Source of the DNA: JAFDZV01 sp048594725
Lineage (GTDB): Bacteria > Bacteroidota > Ignavibacteria > OLB7
Direction of reading: 5' to 3'
Assembly (NCBI GenBank): GCA_048594725.1
Contig: JBMDXA010000115.1
Coordinates: 1 to 64,000, forward strand
DNA length: 64,000 nucleotides
Under the pieces are notes generated by a model. The model ran no database searches, had not been told where the DNA came from, and saw only the letters and a program-made list of their open reading frames with translations. Numbering within the stretch: position 1 is the stretch's first letter; each line of letters begins with the position of its first letter. The translations under genes were made by a program, and so were the position numbers. This document shows, in pieces, positions 44,137-52,380 of this stretch.

Positions 44137-46152
44137 CTATTTTTTCCCGGCTTCATCCGGTTTCAGGGCGGGCACCCCGGCGGGCCGTTCCTTGTCGGCC
44201 GTGCGGTCGTGCGCCAGCGAGAGCGTCCGGTGCCTCAGCAGAGCGATGATGATCTCGCAATCCAGAAGGAAGGATTGATTGGACTCGTAGAACCCTTCCA
44301 GCTGCGCCAGTTCGCGGCTGCTGAGCGATCCGCGGCGGTAGAACCCCGCCATGGAGAACACCGGCTCCGGCGTTCCCGCACCGGAGCCCTGCGGCGGTCC
44401 GCCGCTGACCCCCACCAGCTCGCGCCGGCCGGTGAGCACATCCCACAACGCTCCGAGGTAGCCCCCCGGCTTCCGGACCAGCAAATATACGAGCGGGGCC
44501 GATACCAGACCCAGGAATGCTATAAAACGATCCCGCACGGAGCGAAGAACCGGATGCGACGGGCCGCGCCGTTCCGGATGGAGCATCCCGGAGGGGACCT
44601 CCTGCCCGGCGGTGATCTCGCCGGTGCTCTCCAGCGCTCCATGTACGATATGATAGCGCAGCGGCTGGCTTGCGGTGTGCCCCATCGCGGTAAGCACCTC
44701 GCTGTAGCTCAGCGTGGAATCCAGCACCACGATATCGGTGAGCCGGTGCTGGCGGACGATCTTGGCGATGTTCTCCACCGAGCCGAGCGCCTCCTCGCCG
44801 ATGGCACCGGCCTCGCTGAATGTGGGGACGATGGTGCCGATGATCGCCACCGGGCGCGTGGGGAACATCCGCCGCACGCCGCTGCGGGTCTCCGGGCCGA
44901 TCTCCTGGCGGCTCAGGAACGCCACCCGCCGTATCGACTCGGCCCCGAAGGTGCGCCGGTACAGCAGCCAGAGAAATCGCGCCCCCACCCCGGCGGCGGT
45001 TGCCACGCCGGTGGTAAGAAGCACCACGCCACGGCTGAACGCATAGTCCTTGAAGAAGTACGGCAGGGTGCTGAGAATGAAGAATCCCACCATGAAGCCG
45101 AGCAGCGCCTTGCCGGGAACGCGGTCGTCGGAGGAATATCCTCCCACCGCCGCCAGCGCCGCCACCAGAATCAGCGGCGGCAGCACGAGCACGGTCGGGA
45201 AGGCATATTCCGGATAATTGAACGGCGCGCCGAACTTGATGGAGGAACCGATCATAAAGCCCACCAGCGCCGCCACGATATCCACCGCCGCCATGCCGGC
45301 CGCCGGGAAGCGTTCGCCCACGCGCGCTATTCCCCTGCGCACCCAGATGCCGGCGCGTATCATCCAGAGCATGGCGATGTTGGAGCGGAAATGCTTCCGG
45401 GCGAAGATCTCCATCGCCTCGTAGAACACCGCCAGCGCATCGATGGAGCTGCGGCGGGTGCTCTCCCCCTTGAAATGCATGATGGAGGTCCAGGGGACGT
45501 AATAGATCTCCCCCCCCATCTTCTTGGCGCGATAGCAGAGATCCAGATCCTCGCCGTACATGAAGAAATCGGTATCGAATCCTCCGAGCTTTTTCAGCAC
45601 ATCGCCACGGCAGAACATGAAGCAGCCGGCAAGCGCATCGATGCGGGCCACCTCGTTGGCGTCCATGAAGGTGAGGTTGTAGCCGCCGAAGAGCTTCGAT
45701 TTCGGGAAGAGGCGGCTCAGGCCGAACACCCGGCAGAAGGAGGACCAGGGGGATGGGAATCCGCGCTTGGAAACCGGATCGTAGCTGCCGTTCGGCAGGA
45801 TGATCTTGCAGCCGGAGAAGGCCGCATCCGGATGCTCCCGCATGAAATCGAGCATCGTCCGGAGGGTTCCCTCCTGCACCACCGTATCGGGGTTCAGCAG
45901 AAGGATATACTCCCCCCTGGAGCGCTCGATGCCGATGTTGTTGGCCGCGCCGAACCCCAGATTGCGATCCAGCGGAATGGTGATGACCTCCGGATAGATC
46001 CGGTTCAGCGTCTCGATGGCCCCATCGCTGGAGGCATTATCCACCACGATGATCTCCCCGCTGATCCCCTCCAGCGCAACATACACCGATGCCACCGCGT
46101 TCAGAAGCAGGTCGCAGACGTTGTAGTTGACGATGACGATGGAGAGTTGCAT
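44137..46152 (-). CDS. GT2 glycosyltransferase fused to a degenerate polyprenyl-phosphate sugar transferase module
   Basis: The 671-residue protein starts at ATG 46152. Residues 1-250 are a GT2 domain ('SIVIVNYNVCDLLLNAVASV', 'LLNPDTVV' DxD-type, 'GGFDTDFFMYGEDLDLCYR'). Residues about 290-410 form four TM helices, followed by a Rossmann-like stretch ('VAIIGTIVPTFSEAGAIGEEALGSVENIA'). This has the layout of WbaP/WcaJ sugar transferases, including 'FFKDYAFSRGVVLL'. The catalytic core motifs (KFRSM..D and DE.PQ..NVL.G.MS.VGPRP, both present in the 47104 gene) are missing; only 'LGALWDVLTGRRELVGVSG' and the final 'FYESNQSFLLDCEIIIALL' remain. It probably adds a sugar at the membrane but cannot initiate a chain. 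Confidence 0.85.
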   Translation of the reverse strand: MQLSIVIVNYNVCDLLLNAVASVYVALEGISGEIIVVDNASSDGAIETLNRIYPEVITIPLDRNLGFGAANNIGIERSRGEYILLLNPDTVVQEGTLRTMLDFMREHPDAAFSGCKIILPNGSYDPVSKRGFPSPWSSFCRVFGLSRLFPKSKLFGGYNLTFMDANEVARIDALAGCFMFCRGDVLKKLGGFDTDFFMYGEDLDLCYRAKKMGGEIYYVPWTSIMHFKGESTRRSSIDALAVFYEAMEIFARKHFRSNIAMLWMIRAGIWVRRGIARVGERFPAAGMAAVDIVAALVGFMIGSSIKFGAPFNYPEYAFPTVLVLPPLILVAALAAVGGYSSDDRVPGKALLGFMVGFFILSTLPYFFKDYAFSRGVVLLTTGVATAAGVGARFLWLLYRRTFGAESIRRVAFLSRQEIGPETRSGVRRMFPTRPVAIIGTIVPTFSEAGAIGEEALGSVENIAKIVRQHRLTDIVVLDSTLSYSEVLTAMGHTASQPLRYHIVHGALESTGEITAGQEVPSGMLHPERRGPSHPVLRSVRDRFIAFLGLVSAPLVYLLVRKPGGYLGALWDVLTGRRELVGVSGGPPQGSGAGTPEPVFSMAGFYRRGSLSSRELAQLEGFYESNQSFLLDCEIIIALLRHRTLSLAHDRTADKERPAGVPALKPDEAGKK

Positions 46153-46166
46153 CGGAGAGGCCGGAC

Positions 46167-46337
46167 GATTTTCGATTTTCGATTGTAGATTTTCGATTGG
46201 GGAGAACGTCCGCAACCGCATGGCTGGCCGGTGGTCTCAGCAGCAACGACGGCGGACCACTGACAGCGGGCTGTAGCCCGCGAACGGACTACTGACCAAC
46301 TACTACTACAGCCGCCGCAGGCGGCGGACTACGCTGT
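46167..46337 (+). repeat. Composite intergenic element, copy 2
   Basis: Plus strand: GATTTTC GATTTTC GATTGTA GATTTTC GATTGGGGAGAAC, then GTCCGC, GGCCGGTGGTCTCAGCAGC, AACGACGGCGGACCACTGAC, AGCGGGCTGTAGCCCGCG, AACGGACTACTGACC and GCCGCCGCAGGCGGC. It fills most of the gap between the GT2-fusion start (46152) and the synthase stop (46343). Confidence 0.85.
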
Positions 46338-46342
46338 ATCAA

Positions 46343-47101
46343 TTACGCACTATGCTTGTACCGCTTCCGTATCCCTCCGAAGAGTTTCAGGAACCGGAGT
46401 TTCCAGACCATCAGCGTGGCCTCGAAGACGATCTTGCGGGACATTTTCGAGACGCCGCTGCGGCGATCCACGAAGATGATCGGGATCTCCTTGATCCTGG
46501 ACTTCAGATTCCACGCCAGGAAGTTCAGCTCGATCTGGAAGGAGTAGCCATTGGAGCGGACGCGTTCCAGATCGATCCTGCGAAGCACATCGGTGCGGAA
46601 GCACTTGAACCCGCCGGTGGCATCGTGCAGCGGCATGCCGGTGATGAACCTGGAGTAGATATTGGCGAAGTAGCTCAGCAGAAGCCGGCTCATCGGCCAG
46701 TTCACCACGTTCACCCCCTGCACGTAGCGGGAGCCGATCACAAGATCGGCGCTCTCGATCTCCTTCAGGAACTTGGGGATGGTTGTCGGATCATGCGAGA
46801 AATCGGCATCCATCTCCAGGGCCACATCGTACCCCTCGGCGATGGCCCGCTCGAACCCGCGGCAGTAGGCGGTGCCCAGCCCCATCTTGCCGGGGCGCCT
46901 GAGCAGCTTTACACGGGGCTCGTTTGCTGCCACCCCGGCGATATAATCTCCCGTGCCGTCCGGAGAGCCATCGTCTACGAAGAGGATATCGACGCGCGGA
47001 TCGGTGGCAAGCACCTCGCCGATGAGCGTCGGGACGTTGTCGATCTCGTTGTAGGTTGGGATCACCACCAACGCCCGTTTCGGGATGAACTGGTCGTTCA
47101 C
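46343..47101 (-). CDS. Polyprenol monophosphomannose/glucose synthase-like GT2
   Basis: The 252-residue glycosyltransferase belongs to the DPM1/polyprenol-P-mannose synthase group: 'LVVIPTYNEIDNV' at the start, 'ILFVDDGSPDGTGDYIAG', 'GLGTAYCRGFERAIAEGYDVALEMDADFSHDP' (DxD) and the typical ending 'DLERVRSNGYSFQIELNFLAWNLKSRIKEIPIIFVDRRSGVSKMSRKI'. No C-terminal TM domain. It would move mannose (or glucose) from a nucleotide sugar to a polyprenyl phosphate on the cytoplasmic face. The lipid-linked sugar may donate to the polysaccharide or to glycoproteins. It starts two bases after the upstream initiating transferase gene ends. Confidence 0.92.
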   Translation of the reverse strand: MNDQFIPKRALVVIPTYNEIDNVPTLIGEVLATDPRVDILFVDDGSPDGTGDYIAGVAANEPRVKLLRRPGKMGLGTAYCRGFERAIAEGYDVALEMDADFSHDPTTIPKFLKEIESADLVIGSRYVQGVNVVNWPMSRLLLSYFANIYSRFITGMPLHDATGGFKCFRTDVLRRIDLERVRSNGYSFQIELNFLAWNLKSRIKEIPIIFVDRRSGVSKMSRKIVFEATLMVWKLRFLKLFGGIRKRYKHSA

Positions 47102-47103
47102 GC

Positions 47104-48591
47104 CTAGGCCTGTCCTTTGCGCTGGAGAACGCGGATGATTGTGCGGAAAATGATCTCGATATCGAGCCGTAGCGACAGGTTCTCGATGTAGAAGAAGTCG
47201 TGCCGCAAGCGCTCCTGCACGAACTCAACATTCTCCACCATATCCTCCAGCTGCACCTGGTTCCAGCCGGTAAGGCCCGGCTTCACCCGGAGGCGCCGGG
47301 GATACGATGGAAGGATCTTTGAATATTTCTCGACGTAGAACGGGCGCTCCGGTCTGGGCCCCACGATGCTCATCTCCCCTACCAGCACATTCCAGAGCTG
47401 GGGGATCTCATCGAGATGGGTCTTGCGGATGAACCGTCCCACGGCGGTCACGCGGGGATCGTTCGCCGAGGTCCAGCTTATCCCGCGGCTCTCGGCATCG
47501 ATGCGCATGGAGCGGAACTTATGGATCATGAAGGTGCGCCCCCCCAGCCCCACCCGCTCCTGCGAGTAGAAGATCGGCCCCCAGTCCTCCAGCTTCACCG
47601 CCAGCGCCACCAGCAGCCAGACCGGCCCGCCGAACAGGAGCCCAGCCACCGATACTCCCACATCCATGATGCGCTTGAGGTGCTGCTCCCAGACCGGCAT
47701 GATCTGCGGGTTGATCTCGATCAGGGGGATGCCGTACAGATGCTGCGCGCGCGCCTGCCCGCTGACGATATCATACAGATCGGGGATGATCTTGATGGTG
47801 GTATCGGCCACGGCGGTCTCGGTGATGAGCTTCGGCACCAGTTCGCGGTGCTGTTCCATCCCGAGCACGGTAACCTCCACCCCGCGCGAGGTGATGATAC
47901 GGTCAAGCTCGTCGATATCCCCCAGGGTGCGCTTGGCGAAGTCGGAGGTGAGCGCACCGCCGGCGGCCACGGTTCCCACCACCGCGTACCCGAGCTCCGG
48001 GTGCGCGCTGAACATCTCCAGAAGCTGGCGGCTCTTCGGCGAATCCCCCACGATGATCGTCCGGCGCAGGCCGATCCCCCGCCGCCGCATCTTCCGTACC
48101 ACCCCCCGCACCAGATACCGCCCGAAGCCGATGGAGGCAACCGTGAGGATGAAATAGATCAGCAGCGAAACGAAGTTCACCGACCCGGTGGGGAGATCGG
48201 AGGTAGCCAGATAGACCGCCGCGAAGAGTATCACGAAGCCTATCAGCACCACCTTCAGCACCGAGTAGAACTCATCGAACAGGGCACGGTTGTGCACCGA
48301 GATATACACGCCGCAGAACCAGAAGAGCGCCAGCCAGAACAGCAGCACCAGCATCGTGGTCTGCACCAGCAGCGCGAACGGCACCTCCGGCGTGGTGCTG
48401 AAGATGCCCCGGTTGATCCGGATGATATAGAACGCCATGAACGAGAGCGCCAGCGCTATCACATCGGCCAGCACCACCAGCCACTGGGTTCCCCGCCGCG
48501 ACTTGAAGACGCTTTTCAGGGCAATGCCGAGCACGCGCCGGGCGTACCGGAGCGTGCCGCCGCGAGGGGCGCTATGTGCGGTCGTGCTCAT
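47104..48591 (-). CDS. Initiating undecaprenyl-phosphate sugar phosphotransferase (WcaJ/WbaP-like)
   Basis: The 495-residue membrane protein starts at ATG 48591, overlapping the previous stop by 4 bases. The N-terminus has four TM helices and a CoA/NAD-binding-like middle domain ('RRTIIVGDSPKSRQLLEMFSAHPELGYAVVG'). The C-terminal bacterial sugar transferase domain is complete: 'RIMDVGVSVAGLLF', 'KFRSMRIDAE', 'HLDEIPQLWNVLVGEMSIVGPRPERP', 'RVKPGLTGWNQVQ' and the final 'FFYIENLSLRLDIEIIFRTI'. It transfers a sugar-1-phosphate from a UDP-sugar to undecaprenyl phosphate, the first step of the repeat unit. Donor sugar unknown. Confidence 0.95.
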   Translation of the reverse strand: MSTTAHSAPRGGTLRYARRVLGIALKSVFKSRRGTQWLVVLADVIALALSFMAFYIIRINRGIFSTTPEVPFALLVQTTMLVLLFWLALFWFCGVYISVHNRALFDEFYSVLKVVLIGFVILFAAVYLATSDLPTGSVNFVSLLIYFILTVASIGFGRYLVRGVVRKMRRRGIGLRRTIIVGDSPKSRQLLEMFSAHPELGYAVVGTVAAGGALTSDFAKRTLGDIDELDRIITSRGVEVTVLGMEQHRELVPKLITETAVADTTIKIIPDLYDIVSGQARAQHLYGIPLIEINPQIMPVWEQHLKRIMDVGVSVAGLLFGGPVWLLVALAVKLEDWGPIFYSQERVGLGGRTFMIHKFRSMRIDAESRGISWTSANDPRVTAVGRFIRKTHLDEIPQLWNVLVGEMSIVGPRPERPFYVEKYSKILPSYPRRLRVKPGLTGWNQVQLEDMVENVEFVQERLRHDFFYIENLSLRLDIEIIFRTIIRVLQRKGQA

Positions 48592-49748
48592 TCTACTCGC
48601 TGGCTGTTCCACATTTCAAGTCCCCCGGAAAACACCGCGCGCACCGAGCCTATCGCCAGGCTGGCGAGCATCGCCGTAAAGTAGAGCGGATAATGCAGCG
48701 CGCGGATATTCACCGCGAACCGGTTGCAGAGCGCCCCGGCCGCCATCGCCAGCCCCCAGGCGAGCGAGAGGAGCGCGATCGCCAGGAAGAACCCCGATGT
48801 GGGGGCCAGGAACAGCGCCGCCAGCACCGCCAGCGCCATCGGCACGGCCGCGAGGTTGCGCAGCAGCTTGTGCGACCATATCTGGAAGCCCGCCAGCGAG
48901 CGCCACGGCAGGCGGGTGCCATGATACGCCAGGAGCGTGGCCGCCGCCTGCTGCCCCATTCTCAGACGCCGCTTGAACTCCGTGCCGAGCGAGCGCTTGG
49001 TAACCTCGTGGATGATAACCTCCGGCTCGTACCAGACCCGGTAGCCGTTCAGCGGTATCGTTATCACCAGGTTCAGATCATCCGAGAGCTTGTAGCTCTC
49101 CAGCGGGGTATAGCTTCCCCGCCGCACCGCAAAACATTCCCCGCGCGGGCCAACGGTGGTCCAGAAGAGCGATTCGGCATCGCGCAAGGCGTTCTCCAGC
49201 TCCAGGTACTTGTTCTGCCCCGTGCTCCCGGCGTTGGTGGCGGTATCGTGATAGACCATCCTCCCTATCACTCCCCCCACGTCAGGATCGGAGAAACAAT
49301 CGACGATCTTCGCCAGCCCGTCGCGCTCCAGAAGCACATCGGCATCGGTGAAGACGATGATCTCGGCATCGGCGCGGCCGGCAAGCTCGTAGACGATCTT
49401 TGTCTTGCCGCTGCGGCTGAAACGCTCCAGCCGGATGGATGGGTCCTGGGCGGCAAAGCGTTCGATGATGCTGTCGGTAGCATCGGTGGATGCATCCGAG
49501 CCTATCGAGAACGAGAGGAGATGCCGGGGATAATCGAGATCGAGATAATTCTGGAGCTTCCCGGCGATACCCTTCTCCTCGTTGTAGGCCGCCATCACAA
49601 AGCAGACGCTCGGCCGGTAGCCGGGCGTGCGGCGCAGGCGGCGCGGGCGCACGCGCGCGAGCAGCGCCATCAGCAGCGGATAGCCGATGAAGACGTAGAC
49701 GATCCACCCGATGGCAAACCAGAAGATGGCTGTAAGAACGATCGTCAT
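48588..49748 (-). CDS. Membrane GT2 glycosyltransferase (cellulose-synthase-like group)
   Basis: The 386-residue protein has an N-terminal TM helix, then a GT2 catalytic domain ('VCFVMAAYNEEKGIAGKLQNYLDLDYP', 'SIGSDASTDATDSII', 'EIIVFTDADVLLERDGL' DxD, 'GPRGECFAVRRGSYTPLE'). A cluster of three to four C-terminal TM helices follows, a layout of processive or membrane GT2 enzymes. The family Q/RxxRW-like region reads 'RRLRMGQQAA'. It likely adds a repeat-unit sugar at the cytosolic face. Its ends overlap both neighbours by 4 bases (ATGA), so it is part of a tight operon. Confidence 0.92.
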   Translation of the reverse strand: MTIVLTAIFWFAIGWIVYVFIGYPLLMALLARVRPRRLRRTPGYRPSVCFVMAAYNEEKGIAGKLQNYLDLDYPRHLLSFSIGSDASTDATDSIIERFAAQDPSIRLERFSRSGKTKIVYELAGRADAEIIVFTDADVLLERDGLAKIVDCFSDPDVGGVIGRMVYHDTATNAGSTGQNKYLELENALRDAESLFWTTVGPRGECFAVRRGSYTPLESYKLSDDLNLVITIPLNGYRVWYEPEVIIHEVTKRSLGTEFKRRLRMGQQAAATLLAYHGTRLPWRSLAGFQIWSHKLLRNLAAVPMALAVLAALFLAPTSGFFLAIALLSLAWGLAMAAGALCNRFAVNIRALHYPLYFTAMLASLAIGSVRAVFSGGLEMWNSQRVE

Positions 49749-50953
49749 CCCTGTAGCCGGTTGTTGTTGCGCGCGATCGCATCCAGCATCACACGCTCCA
49801 GACGCCTGCTGGTCTGCTCCAGCGAGTAATGATCCGAGACGAAGCCTCGCGCGGCGCGGGCCAGCCGTATCTGTTCGGCGCGGCTGTCCAGCAGGCGCAC
49901 CACCGCATCGGCGAACTCCCTCGGGGTATCCCCCCGCAGATAGTGCTCTCCGGGAACCGCATCGTTCCCCTCGGCCCCCTGGCCGGTGCTGACGATGGGC
50001 ATGCCGGAGGCCATCATCTCCACCATCTTTACACGCATCCCCCCTCCCACGTTCAGCGGGATCAGCCCCACGCTCACCCGGCTGTAGTACGGGGCTATCG
50101 ACGGCACCCGCCCCTCGATCCGGAGGTTCTCCGAGGCCGGCGGAAGCTGCGCCGTGGGGGGATTGTCCCCGACGATATAGCAGACCGCATCGGGGCGGCG
50201 TTCAAGGATCAGCGGCAGGATCTCGCCGGCGAACCAGAGCACGGAGTTGCGGTTCGGCGGCCAGCCCATATTCCCCAGCATAATCATGGAGTTCTCGTCG
50301 CGGCCGGCGGGATCATGGTACGGAAACGCCGAAAGATCGACCGCCGCCGGGATGGTCTCCACCGGAACGCCGGGGGCCATCTCCTGGATGGCATTCTGGT
50401 CGCGCCGGGTGATCGCCACGCAGGCATCGGCAAGGCGCATCTGCTCCCCCTCGAAACGGTCCCAGCGCCGCGCCTGAAGATCCACATAGAACCGCATGGC
50501 CGGATTGCGCATGGTGCGGATATGCCGCTCGTAGATCTCGTGCTCGATGTTATGGCACCGGAGGATGTACGGCAGCCCGTAGCGTTGTTTCATATAGGCG
50601 CCGTACTGCGCGATATGCGCCTGATCGGCCACCACCACATCGAAGCGCTCGGCCGCCTGGAGACGGTCGAGCAACTGATAGACTTCCTTTCTATCCCGCT
50701 TCAACTGCGTATAGGGATAGGGATCGAGGAGCGTGGCGAGCGCGCCGAGCGCCTTGGGGGCGCTGGCAAGGGGCACGACGTGCACCGATGAAAACTCCCC
50801 TAGCGGACCCGGATCGGTCATCTCCTCGTCGATGGCGACCACATGAAGCTGGTGTCCCTGCGAGGCAAGGCCGTACACGAGCTGGTACATGCAGATACGC
50901 GCACCATCGATCAGCGGATAGGGAAGTCTGGAGGTGATATCCAGAATCTTCAT
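49745..50953 (-). CDS. GT4 family glycosyltransferase
   Basis: The 402-residue enzyme starts at ATG 50953 ('MKILDITSRLPYPLIDGARICMYQLVYGLASQGHQLHVVAID'), a GT-B fold opening. The second half has 'MIMLGNMGWPPNRNSVLWFAGEILPLILERRPDAVCYIVGDNP', 'PSIAPYYSRVSVGLIPLNVGGGMRVKMVEMMASGMPIVSTGQGAEGND' (GT4 nucleotide-sugar EX7E-type site) and a C-terminal helix. It transfers a sugar from an NDP donor to the growing lipid-linked repeat unit with retention. It overlaps both flanking genes by 4 bases. Confidence 0.93.
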   Translation of the reverse strand: MKILDITSRLPYPLIDGARICMYQLVYGLASQGHQLHVVAIDEEMTDPGPLGEFSSVHVVPLASAPKALGALATLLDPYPYTQLKRDRKEVYQLLDRLQAAERFDVVVADQAHIAQYGAYMKQRYGLPYILRCHNIEHEIYERHIRTMRNPAMRFYVDLQARRWDRFEGEQMRLADACVAITRRDQNAIQEMAPGVPVETIPAAVDLSAFPYHDPAGRDENSMIMLGNMGWPPNRNSVLWFAGEILPLILERRPDAVCYIVGDNPPTAQLPPASENLRIEGRVPSIAPYYSRVSVGLIPLNVGGGMRVKMVEMMASGMPIVSTGQGAEGNDAVPGEHYLRGDTPREFADAVVRLLDSRAEQIRLARAARGFVSDHYSLEQTSRRLERVMLDAIARNNNRLQG

Positions 50954-51933
50954 GCGTTGGCGTTCTTCCTGGGGATAAAGGGGGCGTCGACGCGCAGATA
51001 GGATTTGAGCATGTTGAGCCCCATCATGCGGAAGCGCGGGTTGACCAGCCCGATGAACGGATAAACGACGATACGGAACGCATAGGCGGCATGGACCACG
51101 CCGGCCATCGCGATCCGCTCGGCAGGGGTCATATGCTTGCGGGCATAGATCATCCGGGAGCGGCGCAGGATATGATGGAACCACCACGGGTGCGACCGCG
51201 AGCTCTGGCTGATAAGATGCAGCACATGTGCCGACGGGATATAGCGTGCCGAGTACCCGGTCTCCGCCACCCGCTTGCAGAGATCGGATTCCTCGTAATA
51301 CATGAAGTATTCCGGATCGAAGCCCTTGATGCGCTCGTACAGGTCGCGGCGGATCATCATCGCCGCGCCGTTGATGACATCCACCTCGTGCTCCTGAAGC
51401 GGGTCCACATGGGTCATCGCGCCGTCGGCGAACAACGGGACGCGGGGAAAGAGGCGATCCAGCCAGAAAAAGGTGCAGAAGGTGCGCCAGACGGTGGGGA
51501 ACGAGATCATCGAACACTGGTAGCTGCCGTCCGGATTCTCCAGGAACGGCCCCACGATCCCCCGCTTCTCCGTGGCGAACAGGTTCCGGTAGAGCGTTTC
51601 GATGGCGCCGGGACGTACGATCGTATCGGTATTCAGCAGAAAGAGGGCATCGCCGGTGGCATGGGTGGCGCCGAGGTTGTTCCCCCGCCCGAACCCGATA
51701 TTCTCCTCCGAACGGATCACGCAGAGTTCCGGATAGCGCGCCTTGATCGCCTCGGCGCTTCCATCGACGCTGGCATTATCGACGACGATGATCTCCACAA
51801 CGAACTCCGGGTCCTCCAGCGAGCTATAGACCGATGCAACGGCCTCCAGCGTGAGGTCCTTCGTATTGTAGTTCACCATCACGACGCTTACGTGAGGATC
51901 TCTTCGTCGATCTGACTGAGCTTTGTTCACCAT
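50950..51933 (-). CDS. GT2 glycosyltransferase, rhamnosyltransferase-like
   Basis: The 327-residue protein starts at ATG 51933 (a GTG six codons upstream is the alternative). It has the WbbL-type GT2 pattern: 'VSVVMVNYNTKDLTLEAVASVYSS', 'VVEIIVVDNASVDGSAEAIKARYP', 'ENIGFGRGNNLGATHATGDALFLLNTDTIV' (DxD) and 'GAAMMIRRDLYERIKGFDPEYFMYYEESDLCKRV'. WbbL-like enzymes often add rhamnose to lipid-linked sugars, but the donor is not certain. It is the first gene of a sub-operon of overlapping genes down to 47104, preceded by an array-bearing 447-bp gap. Confidence 0.92.
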   Translation of the reverse strand: MVNKAQSDRRRDPHVSVVMVNYNTKDLTLEAVASVYSSLEDPEFVVEIIVVDNASVDGSAEAIKARYPELCVIRSEENIGFGRGNNLGATHATGDALFLLNTDTIVRPGAIETLYRNLFATEKRGIVGPFLENPDGSYQCSMISFPTVWRTFCTFFWLDRLFPRVPLFADGAMTHVDPLQEHEVDVINGAAMMIRRDLYERIKGFDPEYFMYYEESDLCKRVAETGYSARYIPSAHVLHLISQSSRSHPWWFHHILRRSRMIYARKHMTPAERIAMAGVVHAAYAFRIVVYPFIGLVNPRFRMMGLNMLKSYLRVDAPFIPRKNANA

Positions 51934-52215
51934 GCTTATAAGGAAACGCACCGATGCGGGATGCGCGAGTAGGAAGCCCCGGGCCGGAGTACCTTCAAGG
52001 ACGTATCGCTTCTATTATATTGATGATACCGTAATTATGACCACTATTCCAAGTTAGTAGTTGGGAGATAATAGTTCGTAGCAGGGGAATCATCGCGGCC
52101 GGCCGGCTCCGCCCCTCTCGGCTCCCCCCCATTTCCGGCATCCGGATACCCCACATTCCACCCCCATCTCTCCCCAACCGGATTGCCTACTCCCCCCTCC
52201 CTTCTCTTCTTCCCC

Positions 52216-52380
52216 CAATCACTCCCCCCATCCCCTCCAATCGAAAATCCAAAATCGCCAATCGAAAATCGCCCCCATCTCTCTCCCCAATCGAAAATCC
52301 AACATCGGCAATCGAAAATCGCCAATCCCTCCGTCCCGCTCCCCCAATCGAAAATCGGCAATCGGCAATCGAAAATCGAC
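52216..52380 (-). repeat. Heptamer array after the flippase gene (three blocks)
   Basis: Minus strand from the TGA at 52381: GTC then GATTTTC GATTGCC GATTGCC GATTTTC GATTGGGGGAGC; GATTGGC GATTTTC GATTGCC GATGTTG GATTTTC GATTGGGGAGAGA; GATTTTC GATTGGC GATTTTG GATTTTC GATTGGAGGGG. Beyond 52216 lies G/A-rich DNA. Low-complexity TAGTAGTTGGGAG is at 52049-52085. No gene in 51934-52380. Confidence 0.88.
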
